A DNA stretch of 64,000 bases from Mariniblastus sp. (GCA_022447605.1 JAKVBG010000001.1:150062-214061), one strand, 5' to 3'. Positions 27,838-38,723 are shown, counted from the first letter of the stretch. Numbers and translations: made by a program. The notes: generated from the letters alone by a model not told the origin.

Positions 27838-29127
27838 TCAGACCCCGCTTAACTCGGTGGCCCGCCGGACCCTTTCCACGGCCAGTATGAAAGCGGCCGT
27901 CCGCAGACTGACCCCCCGTTCATTGGCTGCCGCCCAGACTTCCTCGAAAGCATTGGATAGAACCGAATCGAGTTGCTGACGCACCCGGTTAAGGTCCCAG
28001 CTGTAATATTGACGATTTTGGACCCACTCAAAATAGCTGACGGTCACCCCGCCCGCGTTGGCCAGGATGTCAGGCAGGACATAGGCCCCTCGATCAAACA
28101 GGACCTCGTCGGCATAGGGATGAATCGGTGCGTTCGCACCTTCCACGATGTAATTCGCTTTGATCCTGTCAACATTTTCTTTCGTGATCACCCCCCCCAG
28201 CGCGGAAGGGATCAACATGTCCACTTCCAACGCGAGCAACTCTTCGTTGGAAATCTGCGTGGCACCCTCGTAACCTTCCAGCGTCCGGTGCTCGATGATG
28301 TGGTGCAGGACGGCCGGGATATCCAAACCATCTTCGTTGTAGTAGCCACCGGTAATATCACTCACCGCAACAATCTTGAATTCGGACTCGTACATGTACT
28401 TGGCGGCGTGGGAACCGACATTACCAAAACCTTGGATGGCCACGGAAATATCCTGGGGGCGTCGGCCCAGGCGGCGCAACATCTTGAATGCCAGGATACC
28501 CACCCCTCGTCCGGTCGCCTCTTCACGGCCTTTCGCGCCGTAATCCTCAACCGGTTTGCCAGTGATGCAGGCCGGATTAAAACCGTTGTATTTTTCCCAC
28601 TGGTTTCTCATCCAGGCCATCGTCTCTGAATCGGTCCCCATATCGGGTGCAGGAATATCCTTGTCCGGACCGATAATTTCATGAATCTGGTCGATGAACT
28701 TCCGACTGACCCGTTCTTTTTCCTTCTTGCTCAATTGCGTCGGGTCGACACAGATCCCCCCTTTCGCGCCACCGTAGGGAATATTGACAACCGCCGTTTT
28801 CCAACTCATCAGAGAGGCCAACGCGCGAACTTCGTCAAGGTCCACCTCCCAGTGGTAACGAAGTCCTCCCTTCATCGGACCCCGTGCGTTGTTGTGCTGC
28901 ACCCGAAAACCGACCAGTGTCTCCAGATGACCATCATCCATTTCGACGGGAACCTCCACCGTCACCTCCCGCTTCGGTTGCAGGAGGAGTTTACGAATCT
29001 CGGGGGGCATCTCTAAATTGTCCGCCGCGCGGTGGAAATAGAGCTGAACCGCTTCAAACGCTTTCATGGGATGACTTTTTGATTGGGATTCAGGTGTGGA
29101 AGACAAATTGGTCACGGGTAAATTCAT
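27838..29127 (-). CDS. Glu/Leu/Phe/Val dehydrogenase (glutamate dehydrogenase)
   Basis: VGFRVQHNNARGPMKGGLRYH, GGAKGGICVDP, AIQGFGNVGSHAAKYM, IVEGANAPIHPYADEVL. Confidence 0.96.
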   Translation of the reverse strand: MNLPVTNLSSTPESQSKSHPMKAFEAVQLYFHRAADNLEMPPEIRKLLLQPKREVTVEVPVEMDDGHLETLVGFRVQHNNARGPMKGGLRYHWEVDLDEVRALASLMSWKTAVVNIPYGGAKGGICVDPTQLSKKEKERVSRKFIDQIHEIIGPDKDIPAPDMGTDSETMAWMRNQWEKYNGFNPACITGKPVEDYGAKGREEATGRGVGILAFKMLRRLGRRPQDISVAIQGFGNVGSHAAKYMYESEFKIVAVSDITGGYYNEDGLDIPAVLHHIIEHRTLEGYEGATQISNEELLALEVDMLIPSALGGVITKENVDRIKANYIVEGANAPIHPYADEVLFDRGAYVLPDILANAGGVTVSYFEWVQNRQYYSWDLNRVRQQLDSVLSNAFEEVWAAANERGVSLRTAAFILAVERVRRATELSGV

Positions 29128-29252
29128 AACAATCGAAAGATCTATGACGGGTCGCCACTACGATGTCGGAGAAGGATCACCTACAATAAATCAAATCGTC
29201 AATTGTATGTAGATTTGTTCATCAATATGGGGCGAATTCGTCTCGAAAACGT

Positions 29253-32105
29253 GTGACAGCCGATTCCAACCAATTCTGGAAGTTATTATCTGATAGCGGA
29301 CTCGTTAGCGACGACGATTTGCATGAAATTGCCGCCTTATTCAGTGCTGCGCAGGTGGAAATTGAAGAACGCCCCGAATTCCATGGCCTGAACGAAGTCG
29401 AAACGGTAGCCAAATGGCTGGTCGAGCAAAAGGTGGTGACGGAATTCCAGGCGGACATTTTGGCCAAGGGCGCGAGTGGTCCCTTTAAGTACGGAAATTA
29501 CACGGTTGTTGGACGTACAATTTCCGGTCCGCTGAAAGACAGTTTTTCGGCCATTCACCGGGCCACCGGACACCCCGTGCTGTTACAGTTTTTACCCGGT
29601 AACGAGGCGGACGACCTCGCTTCCTGGCAACAGATTGACGCCCTGGTTTCGGTCGTATCAGAACTTGATTCTCCCCACCTGGCGACCATTTACGAGACCG
29701 TCGTCTTGCCCAGCTACCGGTTTGTCGTTTCGCAACGGCCGGCTGGGAAACCACTCTCGGTGCGCGTCCCCAGGAAAGGCCGTATCCCTTGGCAGGATGC
29801 TTGCCGGGTCGTCGGACAGGTCGGTCAAGCGGTCAAGCAAATGCACCAGCATGACCTCTCTCACAATGCGATCTCCCTGCGAACCATCTGGCTCTCCAGT
29901 ACGGTACCCGCCCAGCTCAGAATTCAGATCATGCCCGACCTGGAATTCGATCCGGAAGATGACCGGACTGTTGAATCCCGGCTCGACTACCTGGCACCGG
30001 AACAATCGGATCATCACGGATCACCGCCTGCGGATATCTATGCCCTGGGATGCGTGCTGTATCGTCTTGTTTCCGGACGAGTACGTCCAACGAACCGCGC
30101 GGCCGCGGATCCACCAAAACCCGTTTCCGTCGCGTCAGAATTGGCAAAGCACGAACTGCCGGCACCCTTAACCGACTTGATGGACGCGATGTTTTCGCCC
30201 AACCCCAACCAGCGCCCCGACATCAGGGACGCATTGTCGGTTTTGGGAGAACTGGTTCCGCTGTCCGAAGAAAAGACACCCCAACCGAAAAAACCTGCCT
30301 CCGAGCAAATTTTCCGGCAAGAGCTGGGCAAGTTCAAACCAGGTTCCTCCCCCAATCAGGTCAAGAAGCTACCTGAAATCCAGGCAAAACCTCTCGTCTC
30401 CGCAGACGTCCGCGCGACCCCCTCCAACAGGAATCTGGTCCGCCAGAAAAACAACCGCTGGGTCTTCCCGGTCGTGACCGCGGCAACGCTGGCTCTGTTT
30501 CTGATCGGCTTCCTGGTTTACGCCAACCAAAAAGTAGTGGGCCGACTGGAGCCAGCTGCATCGGAAAAGAAACCGGAGCCAACCGAACCCGTTGACGCAA
30601 CTGAACCAGTCGAACCGGAGATCGATCCCAACGCGCGGTGGATACAAAAACTGGTCGAGGATGATGGCGAGATGCTGTGGGAAACCCCGACCCTGGGTGA
30701 ACCGATCGACTTTTCGTACATGCCGCCAGGCGCCAAATTGATCTTCTCGCTGCGCATGGCCGACCTGTTGAAACAGGATCAGGGGGAGTTTCTGGTCCAG
30801 TCGATCGGCCCCCGCCTCAAGTCGAAACTTGATCTGTGGGAAAAGAAGACCGGGGTCCCTCTGGCTGAAATCGAGCAGTTGATCATCTCGTTACACCCGG
30901 TCGAATTTGAGTACCAGCCGGTCTTCATGGTACGGACCACAACACCCAAAAAGCGCGAACGTCTGCTGGAACTTTGGAACAAGCCGGAACCGACCGACCT
31001 GGAAACGGGAGCCCGGATTTACACCGGCTCCGATTCCATGGGCTACTTCTTCACCGAAGGAGATACCGATCCGGAAGAAACCCGGAAGTTCCTGATTGGC
31101 CCCGCTGCCCTGGTCCGCGAGTCGGCCGATCTGGCAGGGGCCGTTCCCCTGGAAGGGGCCATGAAGAACCTGGCAGCAGCAACCGACCAGGACCGGCAGG
31201 TTTCGATCCTGTTTTTGAGAAATGCCCTGTTCAATGATGAAGGTCAGAAACTGATGTCGGGCAGCCTGTCCGGGTTGAACCGCGAGTTGGCCGTCACGTT
31301 GAACGACAGTATTCGCGGCGGATTGCTGAGCCTGCACCTGGACAATGGCAGCTTCCTGGAACTACGGTTTGACCAGACACTCGACCTCAAACCGAGTGAA
31401 TTCCGCAACTGGTTGACCGAAAGCACTCAGGAGAGTCTCGACAAGATCACGCAATACGCAGCTTCCTCGCCCGCCAATGATTACTGGAATCCCGTTCGCT
31501 CCAGATATGGAGGGATGATGATGGACCTCTACCGGAGAATGAGGATTGGTGTCGAGCAGAAACAGGTCATCGCGAATTGCTGGCTACCCCCGATGGCTGC
31601 CCACAACATCGTGGGTGGCACCGAGCTGCTGCTGGCTTATGCTGGCGGGAGCGGGGAAGTGGTCGCACCCCCCACCCGCAGCCAACCCCAAACTATCCAG
31701 GAACTGCTGGAACTGCCACGCGATCTCAACGTCACGACCAATCCGGACCTGAACATCCTATTGGCCGACCTGCAAGCCGAGGTGACGGACGATCTGGGCG
31801 AGCTACCATTCCCCTTTGAAATCAGGCTACTGGGAAACGACCTGCTGACCGAGGGAATCACAAAAAATCAGCGGCCGGGTGAATTCAATATGCAACAGAA
31901 AACCCTGGCAGAAATCCTCACCGAAATCATGATCCGGGCAAATCCCAACAAGGACATTACCGGCCCCGAGGATCCGAACTGCAAACTGGTCTGGGTGGTC
32001 GGACCCGACCCGGATAACGCGGAGCGGCAAATCGTCCTGATTACAACCCGCGGTGCAGCGGCTAAAAAATCGTATGAACTACCAGCCGCATTTCAGGCTG
32101 AATAA
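29253..32105 (+). CDS. Ser/Thr protein kinase-like protein, apparent pseudokinase, with TM helix and large C-terminal domain
   Basis: Kinase-like region ending DYLAPEQSDHHGSPPADIYALGCVLYRLVSGRVRPT; catalytic loop reads HDLSHNAISLRTIWL; TM VVTAATLALFLIGFLVYA. Confidence 0.8.
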   Translation: MTADSNQFWKLLSDSGLVSDDDLHEIAALFSAAQVEIEERPEFHGLNEVETVAKWLVEQKVVTEFQADILAKGASGPFKYGNYTVVGRTISGPLKDSFSAIHRATGHPVLLQFLPGNEADDLASWQQIDALVSVVSELDSPHLATIYETVVLPSYRFVVSQRPAGKPLSVRVPRKGRIPWQDACRVVGQVGQAVKQMHQHDLSHNAISLRTIWLSSTVPAQLRIQIMPDLEFDPEDDRTVESRLDYLAPEQSDHHGSPPADIYALGCVLYRLVSGRVRPTNRAAADPPKPVSVASELAKHELPAPLTDLMDAMFSPNPNQRPDIRDALSVLGELVPLSEEKTPQPKKPASEQIFRQELGKFKPGSSPNQVKKLPEIQAKPLVSADVRATPSNRNLVRQKNNRWVFPVVTAATLALFLIGFLVYANQKVVGRLEPAASEKKPEPTEPVDATEPVEPEIDPNARWIQKLVEDDGEMLWETPTLGEPIDFSYMPPGAKLIFSLRMADLLKQDQGEFLVQSIGPRLKSKLDLWEKKTGVPLAEIEQLIISLHPVEFEYQPVFMVRTTTPKKRERLLELWNKPEPTDLETGARIYTGSDSMGYFFTEGDTDPEETRKFLIGPAALVRESADLAGAVPLEGAMKNLAAATDQDRQVSILFLRNALFNDEGQKLMSGSLSGLNRELAVTLNDSIRGGLLSLHLDNGSFLELRFDQTLDLKPSEFRNWLTESTQESLDKITQYAASSPANDYWNPVRSRYGGMMMDLYRRMRIGVEQKQVIANCWLPPMAAHNIVGGTELLLAYAGGSGEVVAPPTRSQPQTIQELLELPRDLNVTTNPDLNILLADLQAEVTDDLGELPFPFEIRLLGNDLLTEGITKNQRPGEFNMQQKTLAEILTEIMIRANPNKDITGPEDPNCKLVWVVGPDPDNAERQIVLITTRGAAAKKSYELPAAFQAE

Positions 32106-32293
32106 CCGTAACAAGAGGAAAGATAATCCGTTAATTCGGGGGATTCGGCGAGGCCCAGGGTCAGGCCAGCAGACGTTTTTCCCGAAATCAGTGAATAACG
32201 TCAGCAGGAACGGACGGGCAAACCAGGGGAACCTTATTCCTCCCCGGGTCGTCCAACACGATCGAGACAGAGGCCCTGCGCTGCCCATCCATT

Positions 32294-34495
32294 GTGAGGT
32301 ATAGGCTGGTGGAACCATTTACCATTCTTTGTGAAACGTGTGCGGCCCGGCTCAGGGTCACGCAAGCCAAAGCGATTGGCCAAAAACTGGCCTGCCCAAA
32401 ATGCAATAGCATGGTACTGGTCGTCCCTCCCGAGGGTGTCCAGATCTCGGCCGACGAAACAGACGGGACCGCCTCCGGTTTCGATTTCGATGATATCGAA
32501 AAAATCCTGCAGGAGTCCCCGGCCAAGTCAGGTCCTCCGCACTCGACCGAAGACCAGCCAGGTCGCGTTCCCTCCCGGGGCAAGGGAGATTTACAGCCAG
32601 TCCCGGCAAACGCCCCACTGGCAAACGCCCCACTGGCAAACGCCCCACTGGCAAACGCCCCACTGGCAAACGCCCAACCGGCAAACGCCCAACCGGCGAA
32701 CCCGGCAGCGGAGGCCACTCGGGCCGCTCCCTCGCCCGGCGAATCATGGACCTCTGAAGCTGCTAAGAGCCGGCAGAAGTGGCTGATCGCCGGCGCCATC
32801 GTCATCGGCAGCCTCCTGGTAGTCGCCGCAGTGATCGGCATGATGCTGGGAAATGCAGACAATCCTCAGCAAGCGCCCCTTGTGGCGGCCGCTGATTCCG
32901 AGCCGGAAACAGACCTCCCGAACCAAGCAAACCAGCTGTCCGACGAGGCAGACGACCGATCGGAAAAAAGGAAAACAACGACAGAAGACCCGCCTGTCCC
33001 TGCCGACGCAGCGCCCACAAAAAACGAAGCCAATAACGATCCACCTTCCAGTCAGGAACCGGCGAAAGCGGCGGAGCCTGAAACGAACGCAGAGAACCCC
33101 GACCGGACAGACAGACAAAACCCGCCCCCGGTAATACCTGAGGACCCAACCAGCGAACCACCAACAGAACCGGGAGAAAATCCTGCCGGCACAGAGACTG
33201 ATTCAGAGAGTGAACCACAACGACCTAACGGCCTGGACTCGTTATTGATCGGCATGGACAAAAGCGGCGATGATTCTGTTTTGAATTCCAATCTGGGTGA
33301 GCTTTCCAACCTGCTGGAAAAAAAAGGGACCTCGATTCTCGAGATCAATGATCTGGCCGCCGTGATTCGCAACTCGGAAATGCTCGGGCTACCCCGCTAC
33401 CATTTTGACAAGCCGGGGCCGTTCGACCCGGGGACATTGGAACGCCTGCAAGACCCCTGCGCCGGGGTGCAGTACGAAGGCATCCCGGCACTGGTTGCAT
33501 TGCGAGAAATTTCTCTAATCACTGGCGTCCCTTTCCAATTGAACGTGGAAGCGATTGCCAGCAGAGATATCGACCTGGCAACACCGGTCGATTTCAAGCT
33601 GGTCGACAAGAGCTTTATCGAAGTCGTACAGGAGATGCTGGAACCGCTCGAGTTGGGCGTTACTTTTGACGGGACCAAGATCCCGGTGATTGAACCGGTC
33701 AACCAAGCTGCGCTTGTCGACAGGAAATACGATCTGCCCCAACTGGATGATCCGGATGGCGAAAAAATCACTCGATTCATGGCGTCGATCAAGGGTTTGA
33801 TCGCACCCCAATCCTGGCAGGCCGAAGAGAACCCGGCCACGATTCAGCGGGAGGATAACCAGCTGGTGATCCGCCAGACACCGGAAAACCACCAGCGGAT
33901 ACAGGACTACCTCTCAAAAATTCAAGCCGGCTTGCAGATGGCGGCCGGTAATGAAGCAGTGGCTGACCGCTTTGAAAACCGCTGGGGCGCGGCTCAGGAA
34001 AAAACATCTCAACCCTTTGAGAGCCGTTTCCGTTCCCCGGTTACCCTCGAGTCAATGCTGAACCGGATCCAGCAGGTTTCCCGTGTCAGCGTGGTCGTTG
34101 ACTGGGAATCCGTCCTCCCGTCCGGCTGGACGCCCCAGACAATCGTCCCGGCCAAGGTCGAAGAAAAGAGCGTCGACGAAGCAATTCGCCAACTCGTGCG
34201 AACCATGGGACTCACCAGCCGCTTCGTCGATTCCAACACAATTGAAATCACGACCTTTCAATCCGCAGCCAATGCAAGAGAACTCGAAGTCTACTCCTGC
34301 CATGAGATCCTGAGCGGGAACATGACGCCAGAGGCTTTGATGCAGGCCCTGGAGGGAGCCCTGAATTTCGATGTCAACCAACTGAACAACGTTCGCGTCA
34401 TCTATGAACCTGAGTGCCAATGTGTAATTGCACTGGCACCCCAATTGGTGCAACGGCAGATCCAGGCCATCCTGGATCGTTTGAACGGCAAGTAA
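32294..34495 (+). CDS. Zinc-ribbon/TM protein with C-terminal STN/secretin-like repeats
   Basis: CETCAARLRVTQAKAIGQKLACPKC Cys4 motif; TM WLIAGAIVIGSLLVVAAVIGMMLG; duplicated STN-like regions (PALVALREISLITGVPFQLNVEAIASRDIDL..., ESMLNRIQQVSRVSVVVDWESVL...). True start may be a GTG a few codons downstream. Confidence 0.65.
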   Translation: MRYRLVEPFTILCETCAARLRVTQAKAIGQKLACPKCNSMVLVVPPEGVQISADETDGTASGFDFDDIEKILQESPAKSGPPHSTEDQPGRVPSRGKGDLQPVPANAPLANAPLANAPLANAPLANAQPANAQPANPAAEATRAAPSPGESWTSEAAKSRQKWLIAGAIVIGSLLVVAAVIGMMLGNADNPQQAPLVAAADSEPETDLPNQANQLSDEADDRSEKRKTTTEDPPVPADAAPTKNEANNDPPSSQEPAKAAEPETNAENPDRTDRQNPPPVIPEDPTSEPPTEPGENPAGTETDSESEPQRPNGLDSLLIGMDKSGDDSVLNSNLGELSNLLEKKGTSILEINDLAAVIRNSEMLGLPRYHFDKPGPFDPGTLERLQDPCAGVQYEGIPALVALREISLITGVPFQLNVEAIASRDIDLATPVDFKLVDKSFIEVVQEMLEPLELGVTFDGTKIPVIEPVNQAALVDRKYDLPQLDDPDGEKITRFMASIKGLIAPQSWQAEENPATIQREDNQLVIRQTPENHQRIQDYLSKIQAGLQMAAGNEAVADRFENRWGAAQEKTSQPFESRFRSPVTLESMLNRIQQVSRVSVVVDWESVLPSGWTPQTIVPAKVEEKSVDEAIRQLVRTMGLTSRFVDSNTIEITTFQSAANARELEVYSCHEILSGNMTPEALMQALEGALNFDVNQLNNVRVIYEPECQCVIALAPQLVQRQIQAILDRLNGK
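32606..32695 (+). repeat. 15-bp minisatellite, six units
   Basis: (GCAAACGCCCCACTG)x4 followed by (GCAAACGCCCAACCG)x2; encodes (ANAPL)x4-(ANAQP)x2. Confidence 0.95.
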
Positions 34496-34501
34496 CCCGA
34501 C

Positions 34502-36130
34502 TTAAACGACTTCGATCCGATGCGCCCCGACTCGACCATGACCGTAATGGCGAACTGAAATCGAGTAATGGTCGGAAAACCAGTCTTCAATCTGCCCCAC
34601 ACGTCCGGTGTCGAAGTCACGGCTGACACTCAATGTTTTCCCAGCCACCGGGTCCTGGAATTCCCCGTTTTGAACCACGATCTTTCCCGCTTTAACCACC
34701 ATCCAGGGCCAGCTGAACATCTCTTCGAAGTCCGGTGACGGCGTGTAAACAACCACATCGGCATCCGCGCCGACACCCAGGTGCCCCTTGTTATTGAGTC
34801 CCAGAATCCGGGCAGGTCCCGCCCGCGTGATGATGGCAATTTCGGAAAGTGTATATTCCCGATCCAGGTCCAACAGACTGCTTGTCTTCATCACTCGAGG
34901 ATGCACCCGCTTGAGGGTTTCCTTGCGGAAACTCGCATCCATCAGCAAACGAATGATCTGGGGATACGCCAGGAAACTCCCACCATTGGGATGGTCGCTA
35001 CTCATCACGAGTTGCCAGGGATTTTCCACACGCAAGTACCACTCCAGGCCAATCGCCCATTGCAAGGCATTGACAAAATTCTTGTCGCGGTAGTGGATCG
35101 GGGAGATGCCACAACCCGACTCCAACTCGGTATCGGCGGAATACCATTTTTCACCACTCAGTCTCTGCAGGAAATAACCGAGTGGACCATCAGCCGTCAT
35201 GCTGGTCGTGGGACCAAACATCACCTGTCCCACATCAACGGTTAAATTCGGGTGGGCGTTAATGTAATCGGCCAGCGGCCCGACCTTCGACTCGAGACCA
35301 GAGTCGGAGTCACCGCTTCCCCCGTAGCTGTGAAACTGAATATGGGTCAAGTGCGCGCTCAATCCATCCAGGGAACGCATCGTTTCCAGGGTCGTGCTCC
35401 AATTGCCGGGGATGCCAAGATTGTTGCAATGGATATGGACTGGGTGGGGTAAATCGAGTCGATTGGCCGCCTCGGCAATTCCCTGGATCACCTGGCGGGG
35501 CGTCACTTGAAACCCGTCGATCACCTGGTCCAGATCACGAGCATTACCACCGGCCCTCTGTTTCCACATTTCGACACCACCCGGGTTCACCAACTTCGGC
35601 GCGAAGGCACCGGCCCGGTTGATCAACCAGGCCAAGAAGGACTGCAGTCCCGCGATGTCCTGCTTGGCGATGTACTCCATCGCCAGGTGATTATTACCTA
35701 CCAGGACATAGAAGCCGGTATCAAGATTGGGAACCCGCTCAAATTCGTGATGGACATGGCGAGCACCCATCGGTGTAACCGCGGCGTCAAAGCAGGAGGT
35801 GTACCCCAGTCCCGTATAGCGATAGCCGGTCGTCATGATATCAGGGACGCTACCCATCGGGTCACCGGGCGCGGTCAGGCCATTACCGATCCGCCCCTGT
35901 TCCGGTTGCATCTTTCGCGCCGCATTGACCTTGGGACCGGCAATATGGCAATGCATGTCGACCGCCCCGGCCATCACGACACGTCCGCTCACGTCGATAG
36001 TCACCGTATCCGTTTCACCCAGGGGCGCTTCGACGATCTTGCCGTTCTCGATCCAGATATCGCCCACGACACCATCCACGTTGTGAACCGGATCGTAGAT
36101 CGTTCCACCGGACAGTTTGAGGTATGACAT
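34502..36130 (-). CDS. fhcA: Formylmethanofuran dehydrogenase / formyltransferase-hydrolase complex subunit A
   Basis: MSYLKLSGGTIYDPVHNVDGVVGDIWIENGKIVEA...VVMAGAVDMHCHIAGPKVNAARKMQPEQ; NNLGIPGNWSTTLETMRSLDGLSAHLTHIQFHSYGG; matches FhcA/FmdA amidohydrolases. Confidence 0.9.
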   Translation of the reverse strand: MSYLKLSGGTIYDPVHNVDGVVGDIWIENGKIVEAPLGETDTVTIDVSGRVVMAGAVDMHCHIAGPKVNAARKMQPEQGRIGNGLTAPGDPMGSVPDIMTTGYRYTGLGYTSCFDAAVTPMGARHVHHEFERVPNLDTGFYVLVGNNHLAMEYIAKQDIAGLQSFLAWLINRAGAFAPKLVNPGGVEMWKQRAGGNARDLDQVIDGFQVTPRQVIQGIAEAANRLDLPHPVHIHCNNLGIPGNWSTTLETMRSLDGLSAHLTHIQFHSYGGSGDSDSGLESKVGPLADYINAHPNLTVDVGQVMFGPTTSMTADGPLGYFLQRLSGEKWYSADTELESGCGISPIHYRDKNFVNALQWAIGLEWYLRVENPWQLVMSSDHPNGGSFLAYPQIIRLLMDASFRKETLKRVHPRVMKTSSLLDLDREYTLSEIAIITRAGPARILGLNNKGHLGVGADADVVVYTPSPDFEEMFSWPWMVVKAGKIVVQNGEFQDPVAGKTLSVSRDFDTGRVGQIEDWFSDHYSISVRHYGHGRVGAHRIEVV

Positions 36131-36155
36131 CGAGGCTCCTTCCCCTGGGTAAAGA

Positions 36156-36392
36156 CTACCGTGGCTGCCTGGGACGATAGGCGGGGGATGGGGGTGGATC
36201 GCTGGAATCAGCCTCCTGGCCTAAGCGATCATCCATCGCGATCTTCAGCTCCAATTCATCGAGAATCTGTTCCAGCTTGTCGTAATTCCGGCCGATCCGT
36301 TCCAACCGCTGAGTCACCCGGGATGACTTGGCAGATGGACCTTCGGTATCGATCTCGATTTTGCCGGAATAATAGCGTGAACCAGAAGCCAT
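36156..36392 (-). CDS. Small hypothetical protein
   Basis: MASGSRYYSGKIEIDTEGPSAKSSRVTQRLERIGRNYDKLEQILDELELKIAMDDRLG...; amphipathic helical composition, upstream of fhcA on the same strand. Confidence 0.5.
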   Translation of the reverse strand: MASGSRYYSGKIEIDTEGPSAKSSRVTQRLERIGRNYDKLEQILDELELKIAMDDRLGQEADSSDPPPSPAYRPRQPR

Positions 36393-36514
36393 GAAATCTG
36401 TTTTTTTCTGTTGGATACCAGGTTGGGTCAGTCGCGCACCACGGGTGCCACCATTTCGATTGTTCTAGCCCCTCCTCCAAAGATCAAGGGGCAATCCGCC
36501 GGCCAAACCGGCAT

Positions 36515-38158
36515 TCAGTTGGATGTCACCTTCAGTTCTGCCCGCAGCCGATCGAGTTCAGACTCCAGCTCGGCCTTGGTTTTCCGGTAATCGGGGTCAT
36601 TGATGAAGCTCTGGTTCTCATTCGGGTCTCGCACCCGATCCATCAGGTCCCACTGATCGATGTCGACCCGCGCGCGTCCTTTCCCTTTCTCACGATCAAT
36701 TTTCCGGTAGTAATGGATTAACTTGTAGCGGTCAGTGACGACACCGTAATGAGCCGCCACGTTGTGAGTGCCCAGCTCGTAATAGTGGTAATAGAATGAC
36801 TTCCGCCAATCGGCTGGATTCTTTCCGGTCAGCAGGGGTGTTAATGAACGCCCCTGCATGTCAGACGGGATATCGACGCCGGCGACATCCAGAAACGTCT
36901 CGGGGAAATCCAGATTGGAAACGAGATGCCCGTTACTACTACCTGGTTTCACCACGCCGGGCCAACGCACAATCAGCGGAGTCCGCAGCGATTGCTCGAA
37001 AATCCACCGCTTGTCATACCAACCGTGCTCGCCCAGATAGAAGCCCTGGTCCGAAGAGTAGATGACGATCGTGTTGTCTGCCAGGTCGTTCTGATCCAGG
37101 TAGTCCAGTACCCGTCCGACATTGTCATCGACCGAGGCGATGCACCGCAGGTAATCCTTAATGTAGTACTGGTAATGCAATTGCCGCACCTGGTCGTCCG
37201 TTTTGGCAGCATCCCGATTCTGCAGGTAATGCTCGTTGCGGGCCTGGTAGGCGGCGATCCAGTCCGCTTTCTGTTCCGGGGTAAACCGGCGAAAGAACCG
37301 CTTCGCCTGTTCCGACTCCGGGTCCGGGAACAACTTCAAATCAAATCCCGGCCGCATATCCTTTCCCACTTCCATCGCGTTCTCGGCAAGCACTTCGGCC
37401 CGGCCCGAGTAATCATCCAGGAGGTTGCCCGGTTCGGGCATCTGCCTGCTCTCGTAGGTCGACAAATGGTCCTTGCCCGGCAACCAGGCGCGGTGGGGAG
37501 CCTTGTGCTGCAACATCAGCATGAAAGGCTTCTCACGGTCTCGGTCCTCGAGCCACTGCAGCGCGTGATCGGTCGTCACATCGGTAACGTAACCCTCAAC
37601 TCTCTGCCGCCCCTGCGGTGTCAGGAAGTCAGGGTTGTAATAATTGCCTTGGCCAGGCAGCACGAACCAGTGATCAAACCCGGTTGGGTCCGTCCCCAAA
37701 TGCCATTTCCCTACCACGGCTGTCTGATACCCCGCCCCCTGCAGCAACTTGGGAAAGGTCTGCTGTTCCCCGTTGAATTTGTCGCCGTTCTGGCGAAAGC
37801 CATTCAAGTGGGAGTATTTCCCGGTCAAAATCACTGCCCGAGCCGGCCCACAAATCGAGTTGGTCACCAGGCAACGATCAAACCGCATCCCCTGGCGAGC
37901 CAAGCGGTCCAGATGCGGCGTCTTGTTGATCTGTGAGCCGTACGCACCAATCGCCTGGTAAGCGTGATCATCGGAAAAGATGAACACGATATTCGGCTGG
38001 GCCGAGGCGGACTGGCTGCCGTCGTTCGTCTCAGCCGCAGCCAAGTCTCCCAGAAACATGGCCACCATAGCGGTCAGGGTCAGGCTCCGGGCTGCTTTCA
38101 CAAATACCATCATTCGTCCATTCCTGGTTTGCATCCTTCGGGAAAACAGACTTACCAA
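36515..38158 (-). CDS. Type I sulfatase (secreted)
   Basis: [36 protein letters not shown] (C-x-P-x-R sulfatase motif); [22 protein letters not shown]. Confidence 0.95.
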   Translation of the reverse strand: MVSLFSRRMQTRNGRMMVFVKAARSLTLTAMVAMFLGDLAAAETNDGSQSASAQPNIVFIFSDDHAYQAIGAYGSQINKTPHLDRLARQGMRFDRCLVTNSICGPARAVILTGKYSHLNGFRQNGDKFNGEQQTFPKLLQGAGYQTAVVGKWHLGTDPTGFDHWFVLPGQGNYYNPDFLTPQGRQRVEGYVTDVTTDHALQWLEDRDREKPFMLMLQHKAPHRAWLPGKDHLSTYESRQMPEPGNLLDDYSGRAEVLAENAMEVGKDMRPGFDLKLFPDPESEQAKRFFRRFTPEQKADWIAAYQARNEHYLQNRDAAKTDDQVRQLHYQYYIKDYLRCIASVDDNVGRVLDYLDQNDLADNTIVIYSSDQGFYLGEHGWYDKRWIFEQSLRTPLIVRWPGVVKPGSSNGHLVSNLDFPETFLDVAGVDIPSDMQGRSLTPLLTGKNPADWRKSFYYHYYELGTHNVAAHYGVVTDRYKLIHYYRKIDREKGKGRARVDIDQWDLMDRVRDPNENQSFINDPDYRKTKAELESELDRLRAELKVTSN

Positions 38159-38723
38159 GTCCTGTCCCGGGCGGATGTCAATCGTTGTTGTTGCTCAAGA
38201 ATTTGCTCCACGATTATACGCGAGCGACTCCGGCTCTGCAAAACGACCGGATTCCCCGGGCCCGACTTGAATCAACCAGATCAGGCGGGCAAAACGGTCA
38301 CCCCCGATATCGGGGGCTGATCCTATTCAACACGTCAACCGCCTCACCCCGTCCAGGGCCCGGCAAAGCAGTTCGAGCGATCGGTTCTCTGGAGGACAGG
38401 GCGGTAAACTATCACGATCAACCGGGTCCTACCGGCGAGGCCCACCTGCTTCCCCCCGTATCAGCCCTGAAACAGACCATGCCCGATATGGTTCGTGACA
38501 GGATCGATAGACGGGTGGTTACCCGGCACAATCGACAAAGTCGCGCCGGTTCGTAATGTCCCGTCGTCAACGTGGGAAAACGGGGGGAAATCTGACGGAA
38601 TTCCCTCTCCAACACCTGAAACTATGCAACCCTCTTAACGACAGAGCATTCTTCCATCAGTCGGCGGCAGGAGTCTATTGAGCCGATTGAGATAAAACTT
38701 GGGTAAGGAGTCCGGAGTCGAAC

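Noticed and set aside
36926-37936. Long plus-strand ORF (336 aa)
   Set aside because: Antisense shadow of the sulfatase gene, which has canonical motifs.
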